A stretch of DNA of 64,000 bases from Metallyticus violacea (Eukaryota > Arthropoda > Insecta > Mantodea > Metallyticidae), in NCBI GenBank assembly GCA_030762175.1, contig CM060843.1, forward strand, positions 29,346,501 through 29,410,500, written 5' to 3'. Position numbers and translations under genes: made by a program. Every line of letters starts with the position of its first letter. Position 1 is the first letter of the stretch. Of this stretch, positions 28,401-43,400 are shown in pieces. The notes under the pieces are model-generated. The model was not told the DNA's origin. It searched no databases and saw only the letters and a list, made by a program, of their open reading frames with translations.

Positions 28401-31400
28401 CTTGATGGTGTTGCTGTCGGTAATTCGGTAATCTCAGGCTGTTCACCTTTTTCATCTCTTACTATCATATCTTGTTGGGTTACTTCCAGTTTTTCGACAG
28501 GCACTAAATCTTTAGGTTCAACAACCTCCATCTCCGCCGGGATTTCCTCAAGCTCTTTTGGAACTTCTGCGACTGTAACCTCAGGGGATCTTAATTTAAT
28601 GATATCTGGTTGCTCCGTTTCCACATCAACCTGGCTTTCGTCAACTATTTCGGTTATCTCAGGTTGTTCCACTTCTTCCGCTTTTACTAACATTTCTTCC
28701 TCTGGTTCTTCGGGTGTTTTCGCCGGTTCTAGGGGTACCGTTTCCTTTATTTCGATCGCCATTTCATCCTTCACCAAAGTAACAAATTCCTCTTGCTCAA
28801 CCTCCTCCATTTCCGCGAGCTCTTCCTGTAATTCCCTTGCTACTTCTGTCTCTATTTCCGGAATTGGTATAGGCGTAATCTCTGCTGCTTCAACCTCAGT
28901 AATTTCCCGTTCGTCCACTTTTTTGTCTGCTAGTTCTTCTACCCTATCCACAGTTTCGGCTGATATTTTGGATTTTAGCACTTCATCAAAAGTATCTTTT
29001 GTGGGAACTACTTCCTCTGGTTCTTTGACCTTTAGCAAACCTTCTTCTACCTTCTGTTCAAATTCTGCTACATCTTTTTGCACAGGCTCCTCTATCTTTT
29101 CCTCTAAGACAAGCTCCTTCTGTTCTGCAGGTAATTTTTCTGCAGTTTCTGGAATGGCTACAGGTTCCCTTGTTAAGTGCTTTATGTCAGGTGTGACACT
29201 AATAAATTCTTCGCCGATTTCTGGCTCTGTAACTGGCTCTTCCGCTAATTGTGCTTCATCTTCAATCAATTCTTCCCTTAGAGCAATAGGACTAGTTACT
29301 GGAAGAAGCTCAATAACTTCTGGTTCTTTATCTTTAGACTCTATCTCAGCAAATTCTATTTTCTGTGCTTCAATATGTCCTTCGGGTGGGACAATAGGTT
29401 CTTCCTTTACTTTAACGAGAGCGACTGCGGCTTGTTCTACCTCTAAATCTGCCAGCTTATCTTCAATTTCGGCTATAGCCGGTTCTTCCTCTAGCTTATC
29501 TGTAGTAGGAATTATTGGTTCTTCTTTTGTTATTTCCTCAATTTCGGCTATAGCCAGTTCTTCCTCTAGCTTATCTGTAGTAGGAATTATTGGTTCTTCT
29601 TTTGTTATTTCCTCAATTTCGGCTATAGCCAGTTCTTCCTCTAGCTTATCTGAGGTAGGAATTATTGGTTCTTCTTTTGTTATTTCTAATATTTCAGCTT
29701 CTTCAATCTCTTTTGCCATTGGGATTACTTCTTCTGTTATTTCCACTTTTTCAACCTCCTTTGGTGGAATTATTTCCTTCTCTTCAAGTATCACCTCGTC
29801 CCTTTGTTCCATAGTTATTAATACTTCTGTTTCAGGAGGTTCCACCTCTGGGGATATTTTATCTACCTCCTTTGACTCCTGCTCCTCCTCCTTCTCCTCA
29901 ACTTTTGCTTTTTCAATAGGTGTTACCTCTTCCAATTCAACTTCAATACTTGCTGGTCCTTCCTCTTTGCTTTGTAATTGTTCTTCCAGTTCAGTAATGG
30001 TTTCGGTGGACAGTTCAGATATTACAACTTCCTTGTCGATTTTAATTTCCTTCATCAACACCTCTTTAGACTCTGATACCTCTCCCAAAACCCCTACTTC
30101 CTGAATTGTTACATCCTTTTCTACAACCTTCTTTGGTTCACCCTCCACTACAGATATTGGCTCCCCCTCAGAAATTTCTGGAATGTATTCAATGTGCTCT
30201 ACCATTTCTTTTGTTTCAGCCCTAGCAACTAAAGTACCTACCTCAACAATTTCTGTATCTTCAACCTCAGTTTCGGCTATATCTATTCTCACCAAATCTT
30301 CATCTCTACGCAATTCTTCTTCTATAGCAATAGCCTCCACTACTTCCACAACAGAAATCACCTCGACTTCCTCTGACTCAATCTCTTTCTCGATCATTTC
30401 TATATCGGACGGTTGTATCTCCTCTACGGGTGATGATATAATTTCTCTCTCTACTACTTCTAAATCTAACTGGTCTTTTTGGACTTCCAATGCTAGCTGT
30501 TCCGGCGAAATTTCCTGTAACCTTGCCTCCTCCTTCGTTTGCACTAGATGTTCGGGCTCAGCGGCTAAAGGACTTGATGGTGTTGCTGTCGGTAATTCGG
30601 TAATCTCAGGCTGTTCACCTTTTTCATCTCTTACTATCATATCTTGTTGGGTTACTTCCAGTTTTTCGACAGGCACTAAATCTTTAGGTTCAACAACCTC
30701 CATCTCCGCCGGGATTTCCTCAAGCTCTTTTGGAACTTCTGCGACTGTAACCTCAGGGGATCTTAATTTAATGATATCTGGTTGCTCCGTTTCTACATCA
30801 ACCTGGCTTTCGTCAACTATTTCGGTTATCTCAGGTTGTTCCACTTCTTCCGCTTTTACTAACATTTCTTCCTCTGGTTCTTCGGGTGTTTTCGCCGGTT
30901 CTAGGGGTACCGTTTCCTTTATTTCGATCGCCATTTCATCCTTCTCCAAAGTAACAAATTCCTCTTGCTCAACCTCCTCCATTTCCGCGAGCTCTTCCTG
31001 TAATTCCCTTGCTACTTCTGTCTCTATTTCCGGAATTGGTATAGGCGTAATCTCCGCTGCTTCAACCTCAGTAATTTCCCGTTCCTCCACTTTTTTGTCT
31101 GCTAGTACTTCTACCCTATCCACTGTTTCGGCTGTAATTTTGGATTCTAGCACTTCATCAAAAGTATCTTTTGTGGGAACTACTTCCTCTGGTTCTTTGA
31201 CCTTTAGCAAACCTTCTTCTACCTTCTGTTCAAATTCTGCTACATCTTTTTGCACAGGCTCCTCTATCTTTTCCTCTAAGACAAGCTCCTTCTGTTCTGC
31301 AGGTAATGTTTGTGCAGTTTCTGGAATGGCTACAGGTTCCCTTGCTAAGTGCTTTATGTCAGGTGTGACACTAATAAATTCTTCGCCGATTTCTGGCTCT

Positions 31401-34400
31401 GTAACTGGCTCTTCCGCTAATTGTGCTTCATCTTCAATCAATTCTTCCCTTAGAGCAATAGGACTAGTTACTGGAAGAAGCTCAATAACTTCTGGTTCTT
31501 TATCTTTAGACTCTATCTCAGCAATTTCTATTTTCTGTGCTTCAATATGTTCTTCGGGTGGGACAATAGGTTCTTCCTTTACTTTAACGAGAGCGACTGC
31601 GGCTGGTTCTACCTCTAAATCTGCCCGCTTATCTACAATTTCGGCTATAGCCGGTTCTTCCTCTAGCTTATCTGTAGTAGGAATTATTGGTTCTTCTTTT
31701 GTAATTTCCTCAATTTCGGCTATAACCGGTTCTTCCTCTAGCTTATCTGTAGTAGGAATTGTTGGTTCTTCTTTTGTTATTTCCTCAATTTCGGCTATAG
31801 CCGGTTCTTCCTCTAGCTTATCTGAGGTAGGAATTATCGGTTCTTCTTTTGTTATTTCTAATATTTCAGCTTCTTCAATCTCTTCAGCCATTGGGATTAC
31901 TTCTTCTGTTATTTCCACTTTTTCAACCTCTTTTGGTGGAATTATTTCCTTCTCTTCAAGTATCACCTCGTCCCTTTGTTCCATAGTTATTAATACTTCT
32001 GTTTCAGGAGGTTCCACCTCTGGGGATATTTTATCTACCTCCTTTGACTTCTGCTCCTCCTCCTCCTTCTCCTCAACTGTTGCTTTTTCAATAGGTGTTA
32101 CCTCTTCCAATTCAACTTCAATACTTGCTGGTCCTTCCTCTTTGCTTTGTAATTGTTCTTCCAGTTCAGTAATGGTTTCGGTGGACAGTTCAGATATTAC
32201 AGCTTCCTTATCGATTTTAATTTCCTTCATCAACACCTCTTTAGCCTCTAATACCTCTCCCAAAACCCTTACTTCCTGAATTGTTACTTCCTTTTCTACA
32301 ACCTTCTTTGGTTCACCCTCCACTACAGATATTGGCTCCCCCTCAGAAATTTCTGGAATGTATTCAATGTGCTCTACCATTTCTTTTGTTTCAACGCTAG
32401 CAACTAAAGTACCTTCCTCAACAATTTCTGTATCTTTAACCTCAGTTTCGGCTATATCTATTCTCACCAAATCTTCATCTTTACGCAATTCTTCTTCTAT
32501 AGCAATAGCCCCCACTACTTCCGCAACAGAAGTCACCTGGGCTTCCTCTGACTCAATCTCTTTCTCGATCATTTCTATATCGGACGGTTGTATCTCCTCT
32601 ACGGGTGATGATATAATTTCTCTCTCTACTACTTCTAAATCTAACTGGTCTTTTTGGACTTCCAATGCTAGCTGTTCCGGCGAAATTTCCTGTAACCTTG
32701 CCTCCTCCTCCGTTTGCACTAGATCTTCGGGCTCAGCGGCTAAAGGACTTGATGGTGTTGCTGTCGGTAATTCGGTAATCTCAGGCTGTTCACCTTTTTC
32801 ATCTCTTACTATCATATCTTGTTGGGTTACTTCCAGTTTTTCGACAGGCACTAAATCTTTAGGTTCAACAACCTCCATCTCCGCCGGGATTTCCTCAAGC
32901 TCTTTTGGAACTTCTTCGACTGTAACCTCAGGGGATCTTAATTTAATGATATCTGGTTGCTCCGTTTCCACATCAACCTGGCTTTCGTCAACTATTTCGG
33001 TTATCTCAGGTTGTTCCACTTCTTCCGCTTTTACTATCATTTCTTCCTCTGGTTCTTCGGGTGTTTTCGCCGGTTCTGGGGGTACCGTTTCCTTTATTTC
33101 GATCGCCATTTCATCCTTCTCCAAAGTAACAAATTCCTCTTGTTCAACCTCCTCCATTTCCACGAGCTCTTCCTGTAATTCCCTTGCTACTTCTGTCTCT
33201 ATTTCCGGAATTGGTATAGGCGTAATCTCCGCTGCTTCAACCTCAGTAATTTCCCGTTCGTCCACTTTTTTGTCCGCTAGTTCTTCTACCCTATCCACAG
33301 TTTCGGGTGATATTTTGGATTTTAGCACTTCATCAAAAGTATCTTTTGTGGGAACTACTTCCTCTGGTTCTGTGACCTTTAGCAAACCTTCTTCTACCTT
33401 CTGTTCAAATTCTGCTACATCTTTTTGCACAGGCTCCTCTATCTTTTCCTCTAAGATAAGCTCCTTCTGTTCTGCAGGTAATTTTTCTGCAGTTTCTGGA
33501 ATGGCTACAGGTTCCCTTGCTAAGTGCTTTATGTCAGGTGTGACACTAATAAATTCTTCGCCGATTTCTGGCTCTGTAACTGGCTCTTCCGCTAATTGTG
33601 CTTCATCTTCAATCAATTCTTCCCTTAGAGCAATAGGACTAGTTACTGGAAGAACCTCAATAACTTCTGGTTCTTTATCTTTAGACTCTATCTCAGCAAT
33701 TTCCATTTTCTGTGCTTCAATATGTTCTTCGGGTGGGACAATAGGTTCTTCCTTTACTTTAACGAGAGCGACTGCGGCTGGTTCTACCTCTAAATCTGCC
33801 CGCTTATCTACAATTTCGGCTATAGCCGGTTCTTCCTCTAGCTTATCTGTAGTAGGAATTATTGGTTCTTCTTTTGTTATTTCCTCAATTTCGGCTATAG
33901 CCGGATCTTCCTCTAGCTTATCTGTAGTAGGAATTATTGGTTCTTCTTTTGTTATTTCCTCAATTTCGGCTATAGCCGGTTCTTCCTCTAGCTTATCTGA
34001 GGTAGGAATTATCGGTTCTTCTTTTGTTATTTCTAATATTTCAGCTTCTTCAATCTCTTCAGCCATTGGGATTACTTCTTCTGTTATTTCCACTTTTTCA
34101 ACCTCTTTTGGTGGAATTATTTCCTTCTCTTCAAGTATCACCTCGTCCCTTTGTTCCATAGTTATTAATACTTCTGTTTCAGGAGGTTCCACCTCTGGGG
34201 ATATTTTATCTACCTCCTTTGACTTCTGCTCCTCCTCCTCCTTCTCCTCAACTGTTGCTTTTTCAATAGGTGTTACCTCTTCCAATTCAACTTCAATACT
34301 TGCTGGTCCTTCCTCTTTGCTTTGTAATTGTTCTTCCAGTTCAGTAATGGTTTCGGTGGACAGTTCAGATATTACAGCTTCCTTATCGATTTTAATTTCC

Positions 34401-37400
34401 TTCATCAACACCTCTTTAGCCTCTAATACCTCTCCCAAAACCCCTACTTCCTGAATTGTTACATCCTTTTCTACAACCTTCTTTGGTTCACCCTCCACTA
34501 CAGATATTGGCTCCCCCTCAGAAATTTCTGGAATGTATCCAATGTGCTCTACCATTTCTTTTGTTTCAACGCTAGCAACTAAAGTACCTTCCTCAACAAT
34601 TTCTGTATCTTTAACCTCAGTTTCGGCTATATCTATTCTCACCAAATCTTCATCTTTACGCAATTCTTCTTCTATAGCAATAGCCCCCACTACTTCCGCA
34701 ACAGAAGTCACCTGGGCTTCCTCTGACTCAATCTCTTTCTCGATCATTTCTATATCGGACGGTTGTATCTCCTCTACGGGTGATGATATAATTTCTCTCT
34801 CTACTACTTCTAAATCTAATTGGTCTTTTTGGACTTCCAATGCTAGCTGTTCCGGCGAAATTTCCTGTAACCTTGCCTTCTCCTCCGTTTGCACTAGATC
34901 TTCGGGCTCAGCGGCTAAAGGACTTGAGGGTGTTGCTGTCGGTAATTCGGTAATCTCAGGCATTTCACCTTTTTCATCTCTTACTATCATTTCTTGTTGG
35001 GTTACTTCCAGTTTTTCGACAGGCACTAAATCTTTAGGTTCAACAACCTCCATCTCCGCCGGGATTTCCTCAAGCTCTTTTGGAACTTCTGCGACTGTAA
35101 CCTCAGGGGATCTTAATTTAATGATATGTGGTTGCTCCGTTTCCACATCAACCTGGCTTTCGTCAACTATTTCGGTTATCTCAGGTAGTTCCACTTCTTC
35201 CGCTTTTACTAACATTTCTTCCTCTGGTTCTTCGGGTGTTTTCGCCGGTTCTAGGGGTACCGTTTCCTTTATTTCGATCGCCATTTCATCCTTCTCCAAA
35301 CTAACAAATTCCTCTTGCTCAACCTCCTCCATTTCCGCGAGCTCTTCCTGTAATTCCCTTGCTACTTCTGTCTCTATTTCCGGAATTGGTATAGGCGTAA
35401 TCTCCGCTGCTTCAACCTCAGTAATTTCCCGTTCGTCCACTTTTTTGTCTGCTAATTCTTCTACCCTATCCACTGTTTCGGCTGATATTTTGGATTTTAG
35501 CACATCATCAAAAGTATCTTTTGTGGGAACTACTTCCTCTGGTTCTTTGACCTTTAGCAAACCTTCTTCTACCTTCTGTTCAAATTCTGCTACATCTTTT
35601 TGCACAGGCTCCTCTATCTTTTCCTCTAAGATAAGCTCCTTCTGTTCTGCAGGTAATTTTTCTGCAGTTTCTGGAATGGCTACAGGTTCCCTTGCTAAGT
35701 GCTTTATGTCAGGTGTGACTCTAATAAATTCTTCGCCGATTTCTGGCTCTGTAACTGGCTCTTCCGCTAATTGTGCTTCATCTTCAATCAATTCTTCCCT
35801 TAGAGCAATAGGACTAGTTACTGGAAGAACCTCAATAACTTCTGGTTCTTTATCTTTAGACTCAATCTCAGCAATTTCCATTTTCTGTGCTTCAATATCT
35901 TCTTCGGGTGGGACAATAGGTTCTTCCTTTACTTTAACGAGAGCGACTGCGGCTGGTTCTACCTCTAAATCTGCCCGCTTATCTTCAATTTCGGCTATAG
36001 CCGGTTCTTCCTCTAGCTTATCTGTAGTAGGAATTATTGGTTCTTCTTTTGTTATTTCCTCAAATTCGGCTATAGCCGGTTCTTCCTCTAGCTTATCTGT
36101 AGTAGGAATTATTGGTTCTTCTTTTGTTATTTCCTCAATTTCGGCTATAGCCCGTTCTTCCTCTAGCTTATCTGAGGTAGGAATTATTGGTTCTTCTTTT
36201 GTTATTTCTAATATTTCAGCTTCTTCAATCTCTTCAGCCATTGGGATTACTTCTTCCGTTATTTCCGCTTTTTCAACCTCTTTTGGTGGAATTATTTCCT
36301 TCTCTTCAAGTATCACCTCGTCCCTTTGTTCCATAGTTATTAATACTTCTGTTTCAGGAGGTTCCACCTCTGGGGATATTTTATCTACCTCCTTTGTGTC
36401 CACCTCCTCCTCCTCCTTCTCCTCAACTGTTGCTTTTTCAATAGGTGTTACCTCTTCCAATTCAACTTCAATACTTGCTGGTCCTTCCTCTTTGCTTTGT
36501 AATTGTTCTTCCAGTTCAGTAATGGTTTCGGTGGACAGTTCAGATATTACAGCTTCCTTATCGATTTTAATTTCCTTCATCAACACCTCTTTAGCCTCTA
36601 ATACCTCTCCCAAAACCCCTACTTCCTGAATTGTTACATTCTTTTCTACAACCTTCCTTGTTTCACCCTCCACTACAGATATTGGCTCCCCCTCAGAAAT
36701 TTCTGGAATGTATTCAATGTGCTCTACCATTTCTTTTGTTTCAACGCTAGCAACTAAAGTACCTTCCTCAACAATTTCTGTATCTTTAACCTCAGTTTCG
36801 GCTATATCTATTCTCACCAAATCTTCATCTTTACGCAATTCTTCTTCTATAGCAATAGCCCCCACTACTTCCGCAACAGAAGTCACCTGGGCTTCCTCTG
36901 ACTCAATCTCTTTCTCGATCATTTCTATATCGGACGGTTGTATCTTCTCTACGGGTGATGATATAATTTCTCTCTCTACTACTTCTAAATCTAACTGGTC
37001 TTTTTGGACTTCCAATGCTAGCGGTTCCGGCGAAATTTCCTGTAACCTTGCCTCCTCCTCCGTTTGCACTAGATGTTCGGGCTCAGCGGCTAAAGGACTT
37101 GATGGTGTTGCTGTCGGTAATTCGGTAATCTCAGGCTGTTCACCTTTTTCATCTCTTACTATCATATCTTGTTGGGTTACTTCCAGTTTTTCGACAGGCA
37201 CTAAATCTTTAGGTTCAACAACCTCCATCTCCGCCGGGATTTCCTCAAGCTCTTTTGGAACTTCTGCGACTGTAACCTCAGGGGATCTTAATTTAATGAT
37301 ATCTGGTTGCTCCGTTTCCACATCAACCTGGCTTTCGTCAACTATTTCGGTTATCTCAGGTTGTTCCACTTCTTCCGCTTTTACTAACATTTCTTCCTCT

Positions 37401-40400
37401 GGTTCTTCGGGTGTTTTCGCCGGTTCTAGGGGTACCGTTTCCTTTATTTCGATCGCCATTTCATCCTTCTCCAAAGTAACAAATTCCTCTTGCTCAACCT
37501 CCTCCATTTCCGCGAGCTCTTCCTGTAATTCCCTTGCTACTTCTGTCTCTATTTCCGGAATTGGTATAGGCGTAATCTCCGCTGCTTCAACCTCAGTAAT
37601 TTCCCGTTCGTCCACTTTTTTGTCCGCTAGTTCTTCTATCCTATCCACAGTTTCGGCTGATATTTTGGATTTTAGCACTTCATCAAAAGTATCTTTTGTG
37701 GGAACTACTTCCTCTGGTTCTTTGACCTTTAGCAAACCTTCTTCTACCTTCTGTTCAAATTCTGCTACATCTTTTTGCACAGGCTCCTCTATCTTTTCCT
37801 CTAAGACAAGCTCCTTCTGTTCTGCAGGTAATTTTTCTGCAGTTTCTGGAATGGCTACAGGTTCCCTTGCTAAGTACTTTATGTCAGGTGTGACTCTAAT
37901 AAATTCTTCGCCGATTTCTGGCTCTGTAACTGGCTCTTCCTCTAATTGTGCTTCATCTTCAATCAATTCTTCCCTTAGAGCAATAGGACTAGTTACTGGA
38001 AGAAGCTCAATAACTTCTGGTTCTTTATCTTTAGACTCAATCTCAGCAATTTCTATTTTCTGTGCTTCAATATCTTCTTCGGGTGGGACAATAGGTTCTT
38101 CCTTTACTTTAACGAGAGCGACTGCGGCTGGTTCTACCTCTATATCTGCCCGCTTATCTTCAATTTCGGCTATAGCCGGTTCCTCCTCTAGCTTATCTGT
38201 AGTAGGAATTATTGGTTCTTCTTTTGTTATTTCCTCAATTTCGGCTATAGCCGGTTCTTCCTCTAGCTTATCTGTAGTTGGAATTATTGGTTCTTCTTTT
38301 GTTATTTCCTCAATTTCGGCTATAGCCGGTTCTTCCTCTAGCTTATCTGAGGTAGGATATATTGGTTCTTCTTTTATTATTTCTAATATTTCAGCTTCTT
38401 CAATCTCTTCAGCCATTGGGATTACTTCTTCTGTTATTTCCACTTTTTCAACCTCCTTTGGTGGAATTATTTCCTTCTCTTCAAGTATCACCTCGTCCCT
38501 TTGTTCCATAGTTATTAATACTTCTGTTTCAGGAGGTTCCACCTCTGGGGATATTTTATCTACCTCCTTTGACTCCTGCTCCTCCTCCTCCTTCTCCTCA
38601 ACTGTTGCTTTTTCAATAGGTGTTACCTCTTCCAATTCAATTTCAATACTTGCTGGTCCTTCCTCTTTGCTTTGTAATTGTTCTTCCAGTTCAGTAATGG
38701 TTTCGGTGGACAGTTCAGATATTACAGCTTCCTTATCGATTTTAATTTCCTTCATCAACACCTCTTTAGCCTCTAAAACCTCTCCCAAAACCCCTACTTC
38801 CTGAATTGTTACATCCTTTTCTACAACCTTCTTTGGTTCACCCTCCACTACAGATATTGGCTCCCCCTCAGAAATTTCTGGAATGTATTCAATGTGCTCT
38901 ACCATTTCTTTTGTTTCTACGCTAGCAACTAAAGTACCTTCCTCAACAATTTCTGTATCTTTAACCTCAGTTTCGGCTATATCTATTCTCACCAAATCTT
39001 CATCTTTACGCAATTCTTCCTCTATAGCAATAGCCCCCACTACTTCCGCAACAGAAGTAACCTGGGCTTCCTGTGACTCAATCTCTTTCTCGATCATTTC
39101 TATATCGGACGGTTGTATCTCCTCTACGGGTGATGATATAATTTCTCTCTCTACTACTTCTAAATCTAACTGGTCTCTTTGGACCTCCAATGCTAGCTGT
39201 TCCGGCGAAATTTCCTGTAACCTTGCCTCCTCATCCGTTTTCGCAAGATCTTGGGGCTCAGCGGCTAAAGGACTTGATGGTGTTGCTGTCGGTAATTCGG
39301 TAATCTCAGGCTGTTCTACTTTTTCATCTATTACTATCATATCTTTTTGGGTTACTTCCAGTTTTTCGACAGGCACTAAATCTTTAGGTTCAACAACCTC
39401 CATCTCCGCCGGCTTTTCCTCAAGCTCTTTTGGAACTTCTGCGATTATAACCTCAGGGGATGTTAATTTAATGCTATCTGGTTGCTCCGTTTCCACATCA
39501 ACCTGGCTTTCGTCAACTATTTCGGTTATCTCAGGTTGTTCCACTTCTTCCGCTTTTACTAACATTTCTTCCTCTGGTTCTTCGGGTGTTTTCGCCGGTT
39601 CTAGGGGTACCGTTTCCTTTATTTCGATCGCCATTTCATCCTTCTCCAAAGTAACAAATTCCTCTTGCTCAACCTCCTCCATTTCCGCGAGCTCTTCCTG
39701 TAATTCCCTTGCTACTTCTCTCTCTATTTCCGGAAATGGTATAGGCGTAATCTCCGCTGCTTCAACCACAGTAATTTCCCGTTCGTCCACTTTTTTGTCT
39801 GGTAGTACTTCTACCTTATCCACTGTTTCGGCTGATATTTTGGATTTTAGCACTTCATCAAAAGTATCTTTTGTGGGATCTACTTCCTCTGGTTCTTTGA
39901 CCTTTAGCAAACCTTCTTGTACCTTCTGTTCATATTCTGCTACATCTTTTTGCACAGGCTCCTCTATCTTTTCCTCTAAGATAAGCTCCTTCTGTTCTGC
40001 AGGTAATAGTTCTGCAGTTTCTAGAATGGCTACAGGTTCCCTTGTTAAGTGCTTTATGTCAGGTGTGACACTAACAAATTCTTCGGCGATTGCTGACTCT
40101 GTAACTGGCTCTTCCGCTAATTGTGCTTCATCTTCAATCAATTCTTCCCTTAGAGCAATAGGACTAGTTACTGGAAGAACCTCAATAACTTCTGGTTCTT
40201 TATCTTTAGACTCTATCTCAGCAATTTCCATTTTCTGTGCTTCAATATCTTCTTCGGGTGGGACAATAGGTTCTTCTTTTACTTTAACGAGAGCGACTGC
40301 GGCTGGTTCTACCTCTAAATCTGCCCGCTTATCTTCAATTTCGGCTATAGCCGGTTCTTCCTCTAGCTTATCTGTAGTAGGAATTATTGGTTCTTCTTTT

Positions 40401-43400
40401 GTTATTTCCTCAAATTCGGCTATAGCCGGTTCTTCCTCTAGCATATCTGTAGTAGGAATTATTGGTTCTTCTTTTGTTATTTCCTCAATTTCGGCTATAG
40501 CCGGTTCTTCCTCTAGCTTATCTGAGGTAGGAATTATTGGTTCTTCTTTAGTTATTTCTAATATTTCAGCTTCTTCAATCTCTTCAGCCATTGGGATTAC
40601 TTCTTCCGTTATTTCCACTGTTTCAACCTCTTTTTGTGGAATTATTTCCTTCTCTTCAAGTATCACCTCGTCCCTTTGTTCCATAGTTATTAATACTTCT
40701 GTTTCAGGAGGTTCCACCTCTGGGGATATTTTATCTACCTTCTTTGTGTCCACCTCCTCCTCCTCCTTCTCCTCAACTGTTGCTTTTTCAATAGGTGTTA
40801 CCTCTTCCAATTCAACTTCAATACTTGCTGGTCCTTCCTCTTTGCTTTGTAATTGTTCTTCCAGTTCAGTAATGGTTTCGGTGGACAGTTCAGATATTAC
40901 AGCTTCCTTATCGATTTTAATTTCCTTCATCAACACCTCTTTAGCCTCTAATACCTCTCCCAAAACCCCTACTTCCTGAATTGTTACATCCTTTTCTACA
41001 ACCTTCCTTGGTTCACCCTCCACTACAGATATTGGCTCCCCCTCAGAAATTTCTGGAATGTATTCAATGTGCTCTACCATTTCTTTTGTTTCAACGCTAG
41101 CAACTAAAGTAGCTTCCTCAACAATTTCTGTATCTTTAACCTCAGTTTCGGCTATATCTATTCTCACCAAATCTTCATCTTTACGCAATTCTTCTTCTAT
41201 AGCAATAGCCCCCACTACTTCCGCAACAGAAGTCACCTGGGCTTCCTCTGACTCAATCTCTTTCTCGATCATTTCTATATCGGACGGTTGTATCTCCTCT
41301 ACGGGTGATGATATAATTTCTCTCTCTACTACTTCTAAATCTAACTGGTCTTTTTGGACTTCCAATGCTAGCTGTTCCGGCGAAATTTCCTGTAACCTTG
41401 CCTCCTCCTTCGTTTGCACTAGATGTTCGGGCTCAGCGGCTAAAGGACTTGATGGTGTTGCTGTCGGTAATTCGGTAATCTCAGGCTGTTCACCTTTTTC
41501 ATCTCTTACTATCATATCTTGTTGGGTTACTTCCAGTTTTTCGACAGGCACTAAATCTTTAGGTTCAACAACCTCCATCTCCGCCGGGATTTCCTCAAGC
41601 TCTTTTGGAACTTCTGCGACTGTAACCTCAGGGGATCTTAATTTAATGATATCTGGTTGCTCCGTTTCCACATCAACCTGGCTTTCGTCAACTATTTCGG
41701 TTATCTCAGGTTGTTCCACTTCTTCCGCTTTTACTAACATTTCTTCCTCTGGTTCTTCGGGTGTTTTCGCCGGTTGTAGGGGTACCGTTTCCTTTATTTC
41801 GATCGCCATTTCATCCTTCTCCAAAGTAACAAATTCCTCTTGCTCAACCTCCTCCATTTCCGCGAGCTCTTCCTGTAATTCCCTTGCTACTTCTGTCTCT
41901 ATTTCCGGAATTGGTATAGGCGTAATCTCCGCTGCTTCAACCTCAGTAATTTCCCGTTCGTCCACTTTTTTGTCCGCTAGTTCTTCTATCCTATCCACAG
42001 TTTCGGCTGATATTCTGGATTTTAACACTTCATCAAAAGTATCTTTTGTGGGAACTACATCCTCTGGTTCTTTGACCTTTAGCAAACCTTCTTCTACCTT
42101 CTGTTCAAATTCTGCTACATCTTTTTGCACAGGCTCCTCTATCTTTTCCTCTAAGATAAGCTCCTTCTGTTCTGCAGGTAATTTTTCTGCAGTTTCTGGA
42201 ATGGCTACAGGTTCCCTTGCTAAGTGCTTTATGTCAGGTGTGACTCTAATAGATTCTTCGCCGATTTCTGGCTCTGTAACTGGCTCTTCCGCTAATTGTG
42301 CTTCATCTTCAATCAATTCTTCCCTTAGAGCAATAGGACTAGTTACTGGAAGAAGCTCATTAACTTCTGGTTCTTTATCTTTAGACTCAATCTCAGCAAT
42401 TTCTATTTTCAGTGCTTCAATATCTTCTTCGGGTGGGACAATAGGTTCTTCCTTTACTTTAACGAGAGCGACTGCGGCTGGTTCTACCTCTAAATCTGCC
42501 CGCTTATCTTCAATTGCGGCTATAGCCGGTTCTTCCTCTAGCTTATCTGTAGTAGGAATTATTGGTTCTTCTTTTGTTATTTCCTCAATTTCGGCTATAG
42601 CCGGTTCTTCCTCTAGCTTATCTGTAGTAGGAATTATTGGTTCTTCTTTTGTTATTTCCTCAATTTCGGCTATAGCCGGTTCTTCCTCTAGCTTATCTGA
42701 GGTAGGATATATTGGTTCTTCTTTTGTTATTTCTAATATTTCAGCTTCTTCAATCTCTTCAGCCATTGGGATTACTTCTTCTGTTATATCCACTTTTTCA
42801 ACCTCCTTTGGTGGAATTATTTCCTTCTCTTCAAGTATCACCTCGTCCCTTTGTTCCATAGTTATTAATACTTTTGTTTCAGGAGGTTCCACCTCTGGGG
42901 ATATTTTATCTACCTCCTTTGACTCCTGCTCCTCCTTCTCCTTCTCCTCAACTGTTGCTTTTTCAGTAGGTGTTACCTCTTCCAATTCAACTTCAATACT
43001 TGCTGGTCCTTCCTCTTTGCTTTGTAATTGTTCTTCCAGTTCAGTAATGGTTTCGGTGTACAGTTCAGATATTACAGCTTCCTTATCGATTTTAATTTCC
43101 TTCATCAACATCTCTTTAGCCTCTAATACCTCTCCCAAAACCCCTACATCCTGAATTGTTACATGCTTTTCTACAACCTTCTTTGGTTCACCCTCCACTA
43201 CAGATATTGGCTCCCCCTCAGAAATTTCTGGAATGTATTCAATGTGCTCTACCATTTCTTTTGTTTCAGCGCTAGCAACTAAAGTACCTACCTCAACAAT
43301 TTCTGTATCTTTAACCTCAGTTTCGGCTATATCTATTCTCACCAAATCTTCATCTTTAGGCAATTCTTCTTCTATAGCAATAGCCTCCACTACTTCCGCA

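Larger units (their letters stand above)
20281..28870 (-). repeat. Older tandem duplication of a dimer (~4.28 kb)
   Basis: Bases about 20,281-24,600 match 24,562-28,870 (offset 4,281, then 4,275 after a two-codon poly-Glu difference). Private variants such as VDECQVD and KLELEPAIGEIE are shared, but roughly a dozen substitutions are visible, so it is older than the 47-56 kb event. Confidence 0.82.
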
